This document shows positions 56,846 to 64,000 of a stretch of 64,000 nucleotides of DNA, in pieces. The notes below the pieces were generated by a model. That model made no database searches and had not been told where the DNA came from. It saw nothing but the letters and a program-made list of their open reading frames with translations. How positions within the stretch are numbered: position 1 is the first letter of the stretch; every line of letters begins with the position of its first letter. Source of the stretch: Streptomyces griseoluteus (GTDB lineage Bacteria > Actinomycetota > Actinomycetes > Streptomycetales > Streptomycetaceae); the NCBI GenBank assembly GCA_000717735.1, contig JOBE01000034.1, forward strand, positions 1-64,000, in the 5' to 3' direction. Both the position numbers and the translations under genes were made by a program.

Positions 56846-58527
56846 TGGACCCGTACGAGTACGCATCCGTGCACGGACCGCGCGCCGGCGACCGCGTCGT
56901 CCTGGGCGACTCCGGGCTCGTCGTCCGGGTCGAGTCGGACTCCCAGCAGCCCGGCGACGAGTTCCTCGCCGGCTTCGGCAAGACCGCCCGCGACGGGCTC
57001 CACCTCAAGGCCGCCGCCGTCCGCGAGACCTGCGACGTCGTCATCAGCAACGTCCTGGTGCTCGACGCCGTCCTCGGCATCCGGAAGGTGTCGATCGGCA
57101 TCCGCGAGGGCCGGATCCACGCCATCGGGCGGGCCGGCAACCCCGACACCCTCGACGGCGTCGACGTCGTCGTCGGCACCGGCACCTCCATCGTCTCCGG
57201 CGAGGGCCTCATCGCCACCGCCGGAGCCGTCGACACCCATGTCCACCTGCTCTCCCCCCGGATCATGGAGGCCTCGCTCGCGAGCGGTGTCACCACCGTC
57301 ATCGGGCAGGAGTTCGGCCCGGTCTGGGGCGTCGGCGTCAACTCGCCCTGGGCCCTGCGGCACGCGTTCAGCGCCTTCGACGCCTGGCCGGTCAACATCG
57401 GCTTCCTCGCCCGCGGCTCCTCCTCGGACCCCGCGCCGCTTGTCGAGGCGCTCGCCGAGGGCGGCGCGTCCGGCTTCAAGGTCCACGAGGACATGGGCGC
57501 CCACACCCGCGCCCTCGACACCGCCCTGCGGGTGGCCGAGGAGCACGACGTGCAGGTCGCCCTGCACAGCGACGGCCTCAACGAGTGCCTGTCCGTCGAG
57601 GACACCCTGCGCGTCCTCGACGGGCGTACGATCCACGCCTTCCACATCGAGGGCTGCGGAGGCGGCCACGTCCCCAACGTCCTGAAGATGGCGGGCGTGC
57701 CGAACGTCATCGGCTCCTCCACCAACCCCACCCTGCCCTTCGGCCGCGACGCGGTCGCCGAGCACTACGGGATGATCGTCTCCGTCCACGACCTGAAGAC
57801 CGACCTGCCGGGCGACGCCGCCATGGCGCGCGACCGGATCCGGGCCGGGACGATGGGCGCGGAGGACGTCCTGCACGACCTCGGCGCGATCGGGATCACC
57901 TCCTCCGACGCGCAGGGGATGGGAAGGGCCGGCGAGACCGTACGCCGGACCTTCGCCATGGCCGGGAAGATGAAGGCCGAGCTGGGCCCCATGGAGGGCG
58001 ACGGCGCGCACGACGACAACGCGCGCGTGCTCCGCTACCTGGCCAAGCTCACCATCAACCCGGCGATCGCCCACGGCCTCGCCCACGAGATCGGCTCGAT
58101 CGAGGCCGGGAAGCTGGCCGACATCGTGCTGTGGCGGCCCGAGTTCTTCGGCGCCAAGCCGCAGCTGGTGCTGAAGTCCGGCTTCCCCGCGTGGGGGGTC
58201 GTGGGCGATCCGAACGCCGCCACGGACACCTGCGAACCGCTCGTCCTCGGCCCGCTGTTCGGCGGGCACGGCGCCACGGCCGCCGACATCTCCGTCGCGT
58301 TCGTCGCCCAGGCCGCCGTCGACCTCGGCGCCGACAAGATGCCGACCCGGCGCCGCCGCGTCCCGGTGCGCGGCACGCGTGGGATCGGCCCCGCGGACCT
58401 GCTGCTCAACTCCCGGGTCGGAGACGTCCAGGTCGACGACCGCACGGGACTCGTCTCGCTCGACGGCTCCCCGATCCGCTCCGAGGCGGTCGAGTCCGTC
58501 TCCCTCAACCGCCTCTACTTCCTCTGA
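56845..58527 (+). CDS. urease alpha-like amidohydrolase (UreC-like, divergent)
   Basis: 560-aa protein. The metal site is intact by comparison with Klebsiella urease: His132 and His134 (THVH), carbamylated-type Lys212 (GFKVHED) with the following His, His in ALHSDG and FHIEG, and Asp355 (SSDAQ). The mobile-flap segment aligns without gaps: the flap Cys is Val (SVHD, Val314), while the catalytic His is kept (His315). It may be a weak urease or act on another ureido or guanidino compound. A complete urease cluster with accessory genes would have to be elsewhere to mature it. Confidence 0.87.
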   Translation: MDPYEYASVHGPRAGDRVVLGDSGLVVRVESDSQQPGDEFLAGFGKTARDGLHLKAAAVRETCDVVISNVLVLDAVLGIRKVSIGIREGRIHAIGRAGNPDTLDGVDVVVGTGTSIVSGEGLIATAGAVDTHVHLLSPRIMEASLASGVTTVIGQEFGPVWGVGVNSPWALRHAFSAFDAWPVNIGFLARGSSSDPAPLVEALAEGGASGFKVHEDMGAHTRALDTALRVAEEHDVQVALHSDGLNECLSVEDTLRVLDGRTIHAFHIEGCGGGHVPNVLKMAGVPNVIGSSTNPTLPFGRDAVAEHYGMIVSVHDLKTDLPGDAAMARDRIRAGTMGAEDVLHDLGAIGITSSDAQGMGRAGETVRRTFAMAGKMKAELGPMEGDGAHDDNARVLRYLAKLTINPAIAHGLAHEIGSIEAGKLADIVLWRPEFFGAKPQLVLKSGFPAWGVVGDPNAATDTCEPLVLGPLFGGHGATAADISVAFVAQAAVDLGADKMPTRRRRVPVRGTRGIGPADLLLNSRVGDVQVDDRTGLVSLDGSPIRSEAVESVSLNRLYFL

Positions 58528-58546
58528 CCCCGCTAAGGACCTGTCG

Positions 58547-59563
58547 ATGAGCTACCGCATGCCCGCCGAGTGGATGCCGCACGAGCGCACCTGGATGGCC
58601 TGGCCCAGCACCAACCCCACCTTCACCAACGAGGACGAACTCGCCGAGGCCCGCGCCGCCTGGGCGTCGGTGGCCCGCACCGTACGCCGCTTCGAGCCGG
58701 TGACGATGGTGGTCGCCCCCGGCGACGCCGCGTCGGCCGCCGCGCTGCTCGGCCCGGAGATCGACCTGGTCGAGCGGGACCTCGACGACGCCTGGATGCG
58801 GGACATCGGCCCGACGTTCGTCACGAACGGCACCGAACTGGCCGCCGTGGACTGGGTGTTCAACGGCTGGGGTGCCCAGGACTGGGCCCGCTGGGAGCAC
58901 GACTCCAAGATCGCCCGCCATGTCGCCGACCTCGCGCAGGTCCCCGTACTCGCCTCCTCCCTCGTCAACGAGGGCGGCGCGATCCACGTCGACGGCGAGG
59001 GCACCGTCCTGCTCACCGACACCGTGCAGCTCGGCTCGGGCCGCAACCCCGAGTGGACCCGCGAGCAGGTCGAGAACGAGATCCACGCCAAGCTCGGCAC
59101 CACCAAGGCGATCTGGCTCCCCAACGGCCTCACCGGCGACTACGGCCTCTACGGCACCCAGGGCCACGTCGACATCGTCGCCGCCTTCGCCCGGCCCGGC
59201 ACGGTCCTCGTCCACAGCCAGCAGAACCCGGCCCACCCCGACTACGAGCGGTCCCGGATGTACGTGAACATCCTGCGCGGCCAGACGGACGCCCAGGGCC
59301 GCCCCCTGGAGGTCGTCGAGATCCCGGCCCCCACCGTCCTGAAGGACGAGGAGGGCGACTGGGTCGACTACTCGTACATCAACCACTACCTGTGCAACGG
59401 CGGCGTGGTCCTCTGCGCCTTCGACGACCCCCACGACGAACTGGCGGCCGAGATCTTCCGCCGCCTCTTCCCGGAGCGCGAGGTCGTCCTCGTCGACGCC
59501 CGGACGATCTTCGCGGGCGGCGGCGGCATCCACTGCATCACCCAGCAGCAGCCGAAGGTCTGA
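58547..59563 (+). CDS. agmatine deiminase
   Basis: 338-aa member of the peptidyl-arginine-deiminase-like (PF04371) family, which turns agmatine into N-carbamoylputrescine and ammonia. The N terminus MPAEWMPHERTWMAWP, the MRDIGPTFV segment, GHVDIVAAF with its His, and the catalytic Cys330 in GGIHCITQQQP are all typical. ATG 58547 follows AAGGAC, 19 bases after ureC, so it belongs to the urease-like operon. This coupling suggests a route that handles guanidino/ureido nitrogen. Confidence 0.92.
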   Translation: MSYRMPAEWMPHERTWMAWPSTNPTFTNEDELAEARAAWASVARTVRRFEPVTMVVAPGDAASAAALLGPEIDLVERDLDDAWMRDIGPTFVTNGTELAAVDWVFNGWGAQDWARWEHDSKIARHVADLAQVPVLASSLVNEGGAIHVDGEGTVLLTDTVQLGSGRNPEWTREQVENEIHAKLGTTKAIWLPNGLTGDYGLYGTQGHVDIVAAFARPGTVLVHSQQNPAHPDYERSRMYVNILRGQTDAQGRPLEVVEIPAPTVLKDEEGDWVDYSYINHYLCNGGVVLCAFDDPHDELAAEIFRRLFPEREVVLVDARTIFAGGGGIHCITQQQPKV

Positions 59564-59580
59564 GCCCGCCGGGCATGCGG

Positions 59581-59586
59581 TAGAAC
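59581..59586 (+). promoter_or_regulatory. -10 box of the TetR gene (leaderless)
   Basis: TAGAAC ends six bases before GTG 59593. It overlaps the end of the agmatine deiminase transcript, so the TetR gene may also be read through from upstream. Confidence 0.45.
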
Positions 59587-59592
59587 GTACGA

Positions 59593-60222
59593 GTGAGTCA
59601 GAGCAGCAGCCCGTCGCCCCATCCCCGCCGCCGCAACCAGGCCGCCCCGCCCCGTGAGGAGCTTCTCGCCGCGGCCATGGACACCATCGCCGACCGCGGG
59701 CTCGACGGGCTCACCATGGCCGGGCTCGGGCGGCAGGTCGGGATGAGCAGTGGGCACCTGCTCTACTACTTCCGCACCAAGGACGAGCTGCTGCTCCAGA
59801 CCCTGGAGTGGAGCGAGGGCCGGCTCGGTGCCGAGCGCAGCGCGCTGCTCTCCCGGCCCGGGAGCGCGCGCGAGCGGCTCGACGGGTACGTCGACGTGTA
59901 CGTGCCCGACGGGCCGCGCGACCCGCACTGGACCCTCTGGCTGGAGGTCTGGAACCGGTCGCAGAACGCCGACGCCGACGCCCGCGCGCGCCAGGCCGCC
60001 ATCGAGGGGGCCTGGCACCGGGACCTCGTCGCGATCCTCGCCGAGGGCGTCTCGCGGGGCGAGTTCCGGGCGGTCGACCCGGACCGGTTCGCCACCCGGA
60101 TGCGCGCCCTGCTCGACGGCTTCAGCGTGCACGTCGCCGTGGGCATTCCGGGCACCGGGAGGGAGCAAGTCCTCGTTCACGTACGGGAGTTCATTGATCA
60201 GGATCTGGTGTCGCGACCGTAA
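59593..60222 (+). CDS. TetR-family regulator (BetI-like C terminus)
   Basis: 209-aa repressor with a Ser/Pro/Arg-rich N-terminal tail of 20 residues. The helix-turn-helix is GLTMAGLGRQVGMSSGHLLY, followed by YFRTKDELLLQTL. The C-terminal domain (WTLWLEVWNRSQ ... VDPDRFATRMRALLDGF) resembles the BetI/TetR_C_6 type, which often binds small cationic or nitrogenous ligands. It is the only regulator in the urease-like cluster and so the best candidate to bind the paired palindromes at 56046 and 56114. Confidence 0.9.
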   Translation: MSQSSSPSPHPRRRNQAAPPREELLAAAMDTIADRGLDGLTMAGLGRQVGMSSGHLLYYFRTKDELLLQTLEWSEGRLGAERSALLSRPGSARERLDGYVDVYVPDGPRDPHWTLWLEVWNRSQNADADARARQAAIEGAWHRDLVAILAEGVSRGEFRAVDPDRFATRMRALLDGFSVHVAVGIPGTGREQVLVHVREFIDQDLVSRP

Positions 60223-60297
60223 CGCACGTAAGTAGACCTGATCGTTGTGGGCTGCGGCCTTGTTGTCGGCGCGTGATCTCCGGCACGGTTCCGGACC

Positions 60298-61626
60298 ATG
60301 GGACGAGATCAGTGGAAGAAGATCTGGGTCGGATCCGCGGGCAACATGGTCGAGTGGTTCGACTGGTTCGTGTACGCGAGTTTCGCCACCTACTTCGCGG
60401 GAGCGTTCTTCCCCGAGAGCAACGACACCGCCAGACTCATGAACACCGCCGGCATCTTCGCGGTCGGCTTCTTCATGCGGCCCGTCGGCGGCTGGCTCCT
60501 CGGCCGGGTCGGTGACCGCAAGGGGCGCAAGGCGGCCCTCACCCTCACCGTCACCCTGATGTCCGCCTCAGCCCTCCTCATCGCGGTCGCGCCCACCTAC
60601 TCCGTCGCCGGCTACGGCGGCGCCGCCGTCCTCCTGGTCGCCCGCCTGCTCCAGGGACTCTCCGTCGGCGGCGAGTACGCCGCCAGCGCCACCTACCTCA
60701 CCGAGGCCTCGGACCCGAAGCACCGCGGCTTCGCCTCCAGCTTCCAGTACGTGTCGATGACCGCCGGGCAGATCCTGGGCCTCGGCCTGCTGCTCATCCT
60801 CCAGCAGGCCCTGTCCAGCGAGGCCCTGCACAGCTGGGGCTGGCGCATCCCCTTCGTCATCGGCGCCCTCGGTGCGGCCGTCGTCTTCTACCTCCGCCGC
60901 ACCATGCTGGAGACCGAGGTGTACGAGGAGAGCGCCGACGCCGGTGTCGCGGGCGACCAGAAGGGCACCCTCAAGGCCCTCTGGGCGCACAGGCGCGAGG
61001 CCTTCCTCGTCATCGCGCTCACCATGGGCGGGACCGTGGCGTACTACACGTACACCACCTACCTCACCAAGTACCTGTCCAACTCCGCCGGGCTCCCCAA
61101 GCAGACCGCGACCCTGGTCTCCTTCTGCGCCCTGATCGTCTTCGCCTGCCTCCAGCCGCTGGCCGGGCGCCTCTCCGACCGGATCGGCCGCCGGCCGCTC
61201 CTCATCACCTTCGCGGTCGGCTCCACCCTCCTCACCGTGCCGATCATGACGATGCTGAAGCACGCGGGCTCCTTCTGGCCGGCCCTCGGCCTCTCCCTCC
61301 TCGCCCTCGTCGTCATCACCGGCTACACCTCCATCAACGCCTGCGTGAAGGCCGAGCTCTTCCCCACCGGCATCCGCGCCCTCGGCGTCGCCCTGCCGTA
61401 CGCGATCGCCAACGCCCTCTTCGGCGGCACCGCCGAGTACGTGGCCCTCTGGTTCAAGGACGCCGGCATCGAGTCGGGCTTCTTCTGGTACGTGGCGGGC
61501 TGCGCGGCCGTCTCCCTGGTCGTCTACCTCACGATGCGGGAGACCCGGGACATCGACCTGGGCCGGGTCGGGACGGGCGAGGCCGTCGTGCCGGGGCAGA
61601 AGCGGGATCAGCTGCCCGTATCGTGA
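60298..61626 (+). CDS. MFS transporter, metabolite:H+ symporter type
   Basis: 442-aa, 12-helix transporter of the MHS subfamily (KgtP/ProP-like). GNMVEWFDWFVYASFATYF opens the protein; MRPVGGWLLGRVGDRKGRK, VARLLQGLSVGGEYA and LSDRIGRRPLL are the expected loops. Such carriers take up organic acids, betaines or proline. It follows the TetR gene and probably serves the same cluster, but the substrate is unknown. No clear ribosome site lies before ATG 60298. A short hairpin (61629-61643) follows. Confidence 0.88.
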   Translation: MGRDQWKKIWVGSAGNMVEWFDWFVYASFATYFAGAFFPESNDTARLMNTAGIFAVGFFMRPVGGWLLGRVGDRKGRKAALTLTVTLMSASALLIAVAPTYSVAGYGGAAVLLVARLLQGLSVGGEYAASATYLTEASDPKHRGFASSFQYVSMTAGQILGLGLLLILQQALSSEALHSWGWRIPFVIGALGAAVVFYLRRTMLETEVYEESADAGVAGDQKGTLKALWAHRREAFLVIALTMGGTVAYYTYTTYLTKYLSNSAGLPKQTATLVSFCALIVFACLQPLAGRLSDRIGRRPLLITFAVGSTLLTVPIMTMLKHAGSFWPALGLSLLALVVITGYTSINACVKAELFPTGIRALGVALPYAIANALFGGTAEYVALWFKDAGIESGFFWYVAGCAAVSLVVYLTMRETRDIDLGRVGTGEAVVPGQKRDQLPVS

Positions 61627-61628
61627 GA

Positions 61629-61643
61629 CCGGCGTCCCGCCGG
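61629..61643 (+). terminator. short hairpin after the MFS gene
   Basis: ccggcg (61629-61634) and cgccgg (61638-61643) with a 3-base loop, directly behind the stop codon. Confidence 0.45.
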
Positions 61644-61669
61644 CCCTCCACCTGTGTCAGACTTCCGGC

Positions 61670-61726
61670 GTGCTTGCTACCACGATGATTATCGGCAGCA
61701 GCGCGCCGGTCCGCAGTGGCCACTGA
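61670..61726 (+). CDS. cimA leader peptide
   Basis: 18-aa peptide VLATTMIIGSSAPVRSGH from GTG 61670 (or 13 aa from ATG 61685), with two adjacent Ile codons att atc plus Leu and Val. CAGACT (61658-61663) ends six bases before the GTG, so the leader RNA itself may be leaderless. Citramalate synthase starts a route to isoleucine, so stalling at the Ile codons is a sensible control. Confidence 0.8.
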   Translation: MLATTMIIGSSAPVRSGH

Positions 61727-61780
61727 ATCGCGGCACGACCCCCGCGGCAGTGGACACCGTGCCTCAGACCCGCGCGCAGA

Positions 61781-61806
61781 CCTCTCGCACCCGCGAGGGG
61801 TTTTTT
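61781..61806 (+). terminator. attenuator terminator before cimA
   Basis: cctctcgc (61781-61788) pairs with gcgagggg (61793-61800) around a 4-base loop and is followed by six T (61801-61806). Upstream, ccactg (61719-61724, at the leader stop codon) can pair with cagtgg (61748-61753), a possible competing fold. Confidence 0.85.
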
Positions 61807-61908
61807 CGTTTTCCGGCCCCACCCATGCCGGAAGCGGACGACGCGTGAGAATGGGGGCAAGTGGATCCAGACCTTCCGGAGCCACATCCGACAGGAGCCA
61901 TCACAGTC

Positions 61909-63540
61909 ATGACCACGGAGAACGGCGAGAGCTCGCGCCTCGGCGACAGCCACGTCGACGACAGCTTCCATGTCTTCGACACGACGCTGCGCGACGGGGC
62001 GCAGCGTGAAGGCATCAACCTCACCGTCGCGGACAAGCTGACCATCGCCCGGCACCTAGACGAGTTCGGCGTGGGCTTCATCGAGGGCGGCTGGCCCGGC
62101 GCCAACCCGCGCGACACGGAGTTCTTCGCCCGCGCCACCCAGGAGATCGCGTTCAAGAACGCGCAGCTCGTGGCCTTCGGCGCCACCCGCAGGGCCGGCG
62201 GCAAGGCCGCCGAGGACCCGCAGGTCAAGGCCCTCCTGGACTCCGGCGCCCCGGTCGTCACCCTGGTCGCCAAGTCCCACGACCGGCACGTCGAACTGGC
62301 CCTGCGCACCACCCTCGACGAGAACCTGGAGATGGTCCGCGACACCGTCGCCCACCTGCGCTCCCAGGGCCGCCGCGTCTTCGTCGACTGCGAGCACTTC
62401 TTCGACGGCTACAAGGCCAACCCCGACTACGCCAAGGCCGTCGTCCGCGCCGCGCACGAGGCCGGCGCCGACGTCGTCATCCTCTGCGACACCAACGGCG
62501 GCATGCTCCCGGCCCAGGTCCAGGCCGTCGTCGCCACCGTCCTCGCCGACACCGGCGCCCGCCTCGGCATCCACGCCCAGGACGACACCGGCTGCGCCGT
62601 CGCCAACACCCTGGCCGCCGTCGACGCCGGCGCCACCCACGTCCAGTGCACCGCCAACGGCTACGGCGAGCGGGTCGGCAACGCCAACCTCTTCCCCGTC
62701 GTCGCGGCCCTGGAGCTCAAGTACGGCAAGAAGGTCCTCCCCGAGGGCGCCCTCGCCGAGATGACCCGGATCTCGCACGCCATCGCCGAGGTCGTCAACC
62801 TCACGCCCTCCACCCACCAGCCGTACGTCGGCGTCTCCGCCTTCGCGCACAAGGCCGGGCTCCACGCCTCCGCCATCAAGGTCGACCCCGACCTCTACCA
62901 GCACATCGACCCCGAGCTCGTCGGCAACACCATGCGGATGCTCGTCTCCGACATGGCAGGCCGCGCCTCGATCGAGCTCAAGGGCAAGGAGCTCGGCGTC
63001 GACCTGGGCGACGACCGCGCCCTCGTCGCCCGCGTCGTCGAACGGGTCAAGGAGCGCGAGCTCCAGGGCTACACGTACGAGGCCGCCGACGCCTCCTTCG
63101 AGCTGCTGCTCCGCGAGGAGGCCGAGGGCCGGGCCCGCCGCTACTTCCGTACGGAGTCCTGGCGCGCGATCGTCGAGGACCGCCCCGACGGCACCCACGC
63201 CAACGAGGCCACCGTCAAGCTGTGGGCCAAGGGTGAGCGGATCGTCGCCACCGCCGAGGGCAACGGCCCGGTCAACGCACTCGACCTGGCGATGCGGGTG
63301 GCCCTGGAGCGGATCTACCCGCAGCTCGCCAAGTTCGAGCTGGTCGACTACAAGGTCCGCATCCTGGAGGGCCGCCACGGCACCGAGTCCACGACCCGTG
63401 TCCTGATCACCACCAGCGACGGCAACGGCGAGTGGGCGACGGTCGGCGTCGGCGAGAACGTGATCGCGGCCTCCTGGCAGGCTCTGGAGGACGCCTTCAC
63501 GTACGGACTCCTCCGGGCCGGGATCGACCCCGCCGAGTAG
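61909..63540 (+). CDS. cimA: citramalate synthase
   Basis: 543-aa DRE-TIM metallolyase that condenses pyruvate with acetyl-CoA to citramalate, giving 2-oxobutyrate for isoleucine without threonine. The N-terminal motif FDTTLRDGAQREG, the metal His pair in IHAQDDTGCA, and SAFAHKAGLHASA are present; the C-terminal LeuA-type regulatory domain (about 415-540) is intact. ATG 61909 follows GGAG; GTG 61861 is in frame. The isoleucine product fits with ilvBNC and ilvE nearby and with the leader-peptide attenuator. Confidence 0.93.
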   Translation: MTTENGESSRLGDSHVDDSFHVFDTTLRDGAQREGINLTVADKLTIARHLDEFGVGFIEGGWPGANPRDTEFFARATQEIAFKNAQLVAFGATRRAGGKAAEDPQVKALLDSGAPVVTLVAKSHDRHVELALRTTLDENLEMVRDTVAHLRSQGRRVFVDCEHFFDGYKANPDYAKAVVRAAHEAGADVVILCDTNGGMLPAQVQAVVATVLADTGARLGIHAQDDTGCAVANTLAAVDAGATHVQCTANGYGERVGNANLFPVVAALELKYGKKVLPEGALAEMTRISHAIAEVVNLTPSTHQPYVGVSAFAHKAGLHASAIKVDPDLYQHIDPELVGNTMRMLVSDMAGRASIELKGKELGVDLGDDRALVARVVERVKERELQGYTYEAADASFELLLREEAEGRARRYFRTESWRAIVEDRPDGTHANEATVKLWAKGERIVATAEGNGPVNALDLAMRVALERIYPQLAKFELVDYKVRILEGRHGTESTTRVLITTSDGNGEWATVGVGENVIAASWQALEDAFTYGLLRAGIDPAE

Positions 63541-63615
63541 CCGCCGGTCGTCCCGCCGAGCAGCGCGCGTCGTCCTGCCGAGCAGCCGAGCGTCGCCCCG
63601 TCGAGTAGCCGCGCG
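63524..63615. repeat. degenerate tandem repeat, 22-24 bp period, over the cimA stop
   Basis: Four units begin at 63524, 63548, 63570 and 63593, each close to TCGTCCCGCCGAGCAGC. The first unit contains the last codons and stop of cimA, so the array looks like expansion of the gene's own 3' end. Confidence 0.65.
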
Positions 63616-63617
63616 TC

Positions 63618-63641
63618 GTACCGACCCTCCGGGGTCGGTAC
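63618..63641 (+). terminator. cimA terminator
   Basis: gtaccgacc (63618-63626) and ggtcggtac (63633-63641) pair perfectly with a 6-base loop. Confidence 0.75.
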
Positions 63642-63658
63642 GCCCCAGCATGTCCGGT

Positions 63659-64000
63659 ATGAATGGTCATACGTTCCGTGCGGCGCGGACGGGCATGGCG
63701 GCGGCCGTCGCGTCCGGCGCCGTCCTCGCCGGATGCCTCACCGCGACTGCCACAGCCACAGCCACAGCGACGGAGGCCGTGGCCGCGACCACGTGGCCCC
63801 CGGACCCGGTACGCGTCACCGCCGCCCCGGTCACCACGGTGGCCGAGGGGGCCACGGCCCGCGTCCGCCTCGCCGTCGACTCCGCCCGCCCGCTGACGCA
63901 CCCGGTGACGGTCGGCTGGACGACGGCCGCGACCGCCCCCGCCACCGCGGCGGGACCGGGCGGCCGGACGGACGCATCGACGCGCGCCCCTCGCGCCGGG
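63659..64000 (+). CDS. secreted protein, Calx-beta-like (truncated by window end)
   Basis: An open frame from ATG 63659 runs off the window (114 codons seen). Residues 1-35 form a signal region with a lipobox-like LAGC near residue 26, then Thr/Ala repeats. VRVTAAPVTTVAEGATARVR followed by LAVDSARPL and PVTVGWTT has the strand pattern of a Calx-beta repeat. A tatga/tcata palindrome (63658-63671) overlaps the start. The remainder must be read from the adjoining sequence. Confidence 0.55.
   Translation, partial: MNGHTFRAARTGMAAAVASGAVLAGCLTATATATATATEAVAATTWPPDPVRVTAAPVTTVAEGATARVRLAVDSARPLTHPVTVGWTTAATAPATAAGPGGRTDASTRAPRAG

Noticed and set aside
57770..57800. Loss of the catalytic flap His in UreC
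   Set aside because: A gapless alignment shows the His is retained (His315); only the neighbouring Cys is changed to Val.

Overview
The window is about 72% GC with the codon bias of a streptomycete. Its gene order (cysteine desulfurase, mnmA, ligA, a GGDEF-EAL gene, gatCAB ... ilvBNC, serA, proline catabolism, leuB, ilvE, a urease-like pair, cimA) matches what I recall of the SCO548x-SCO552x core region of Streptomyces coelicolor; that match is from memory, not a search. The first 58 bases are Illumina Nextera adapter, so position 1 is a contig end, not genome.

Layout: 106-3771 holds a TRIC-type channel, a thioesterase, a cysteine desulfurase and an exported amidase. 3833-10507 holds mnmA, an alpha/beta hydrolase with a lost nucleophile, a LOG protein, an SDR, a MetE-like methyltransferase and ligA. 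10828-16635 holds an rmdB-like c-di-GMP enzyme and gatCAB. 16700-21909 looks like an accessory insertion behind the gatB terminator: a decayed ArsR fragment, a two-gene conflict-type cassette (EACC1 plus a caspase-GAF-PAS-degenerate GGDEF fusion) and a Tat-exported phospholipase C. 22109-32525 holds an MMPL transporter, a GNAT, small and membrane proteins, a LuxR-type LAL regulator, a DUF6191 gene overlapping it, a sugar dehydrogenase lipoprotein, an aldo/keto reductase and a 2-hydroxyacid dehydrogenase. 32763-36176 is a second c-di-GMP protein with an inactive-looking EAL. 36210-41774 is the branched-chain amino acid/serine block ilvBNC-serA behind a leader-peptide attenuator. 41854-51485 holds a TetR gene with its operator, tandem DUF1266 genes, the proline regulon (PucR-type regulator, proline dehydrogenase, pruA), an Asp-nucleophile hydrolase, an AAC(2')-like acetyltransferase and a PadR pair. 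51758-54374 holds a 43-aa protein, leuB and ilvE. 54575-61626 is a putative nitrogen-compound cluster: NCS1 permease, fused UreAB, UreC, agmatine deiminase, TetR and an MHS-type transporter, with paired operators. 61670-63540 is cimA behind a second attenuator. A secreted Calx-beta-like protein is cut by the window end.

How it fits together: ilvBNC, ilvE, leuB and cimA all serve isoleucine/valine/leucine synthesis, and two of these transcripts carry leader peptides with branched-chain codons. Three gaps between convergent genes carry all or part of one dispersed palindromic element fused to a TAG stop codon. At least eight genes have a -10 hexamer ending 6-7 nt before the start codon, which predicts leaderless mRNAs. 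The two most interesting systems are the EACC1/caspase/GGDEF cassette (17020-19682) and the accessory-gene-free urease-like cluster (54575-61626).
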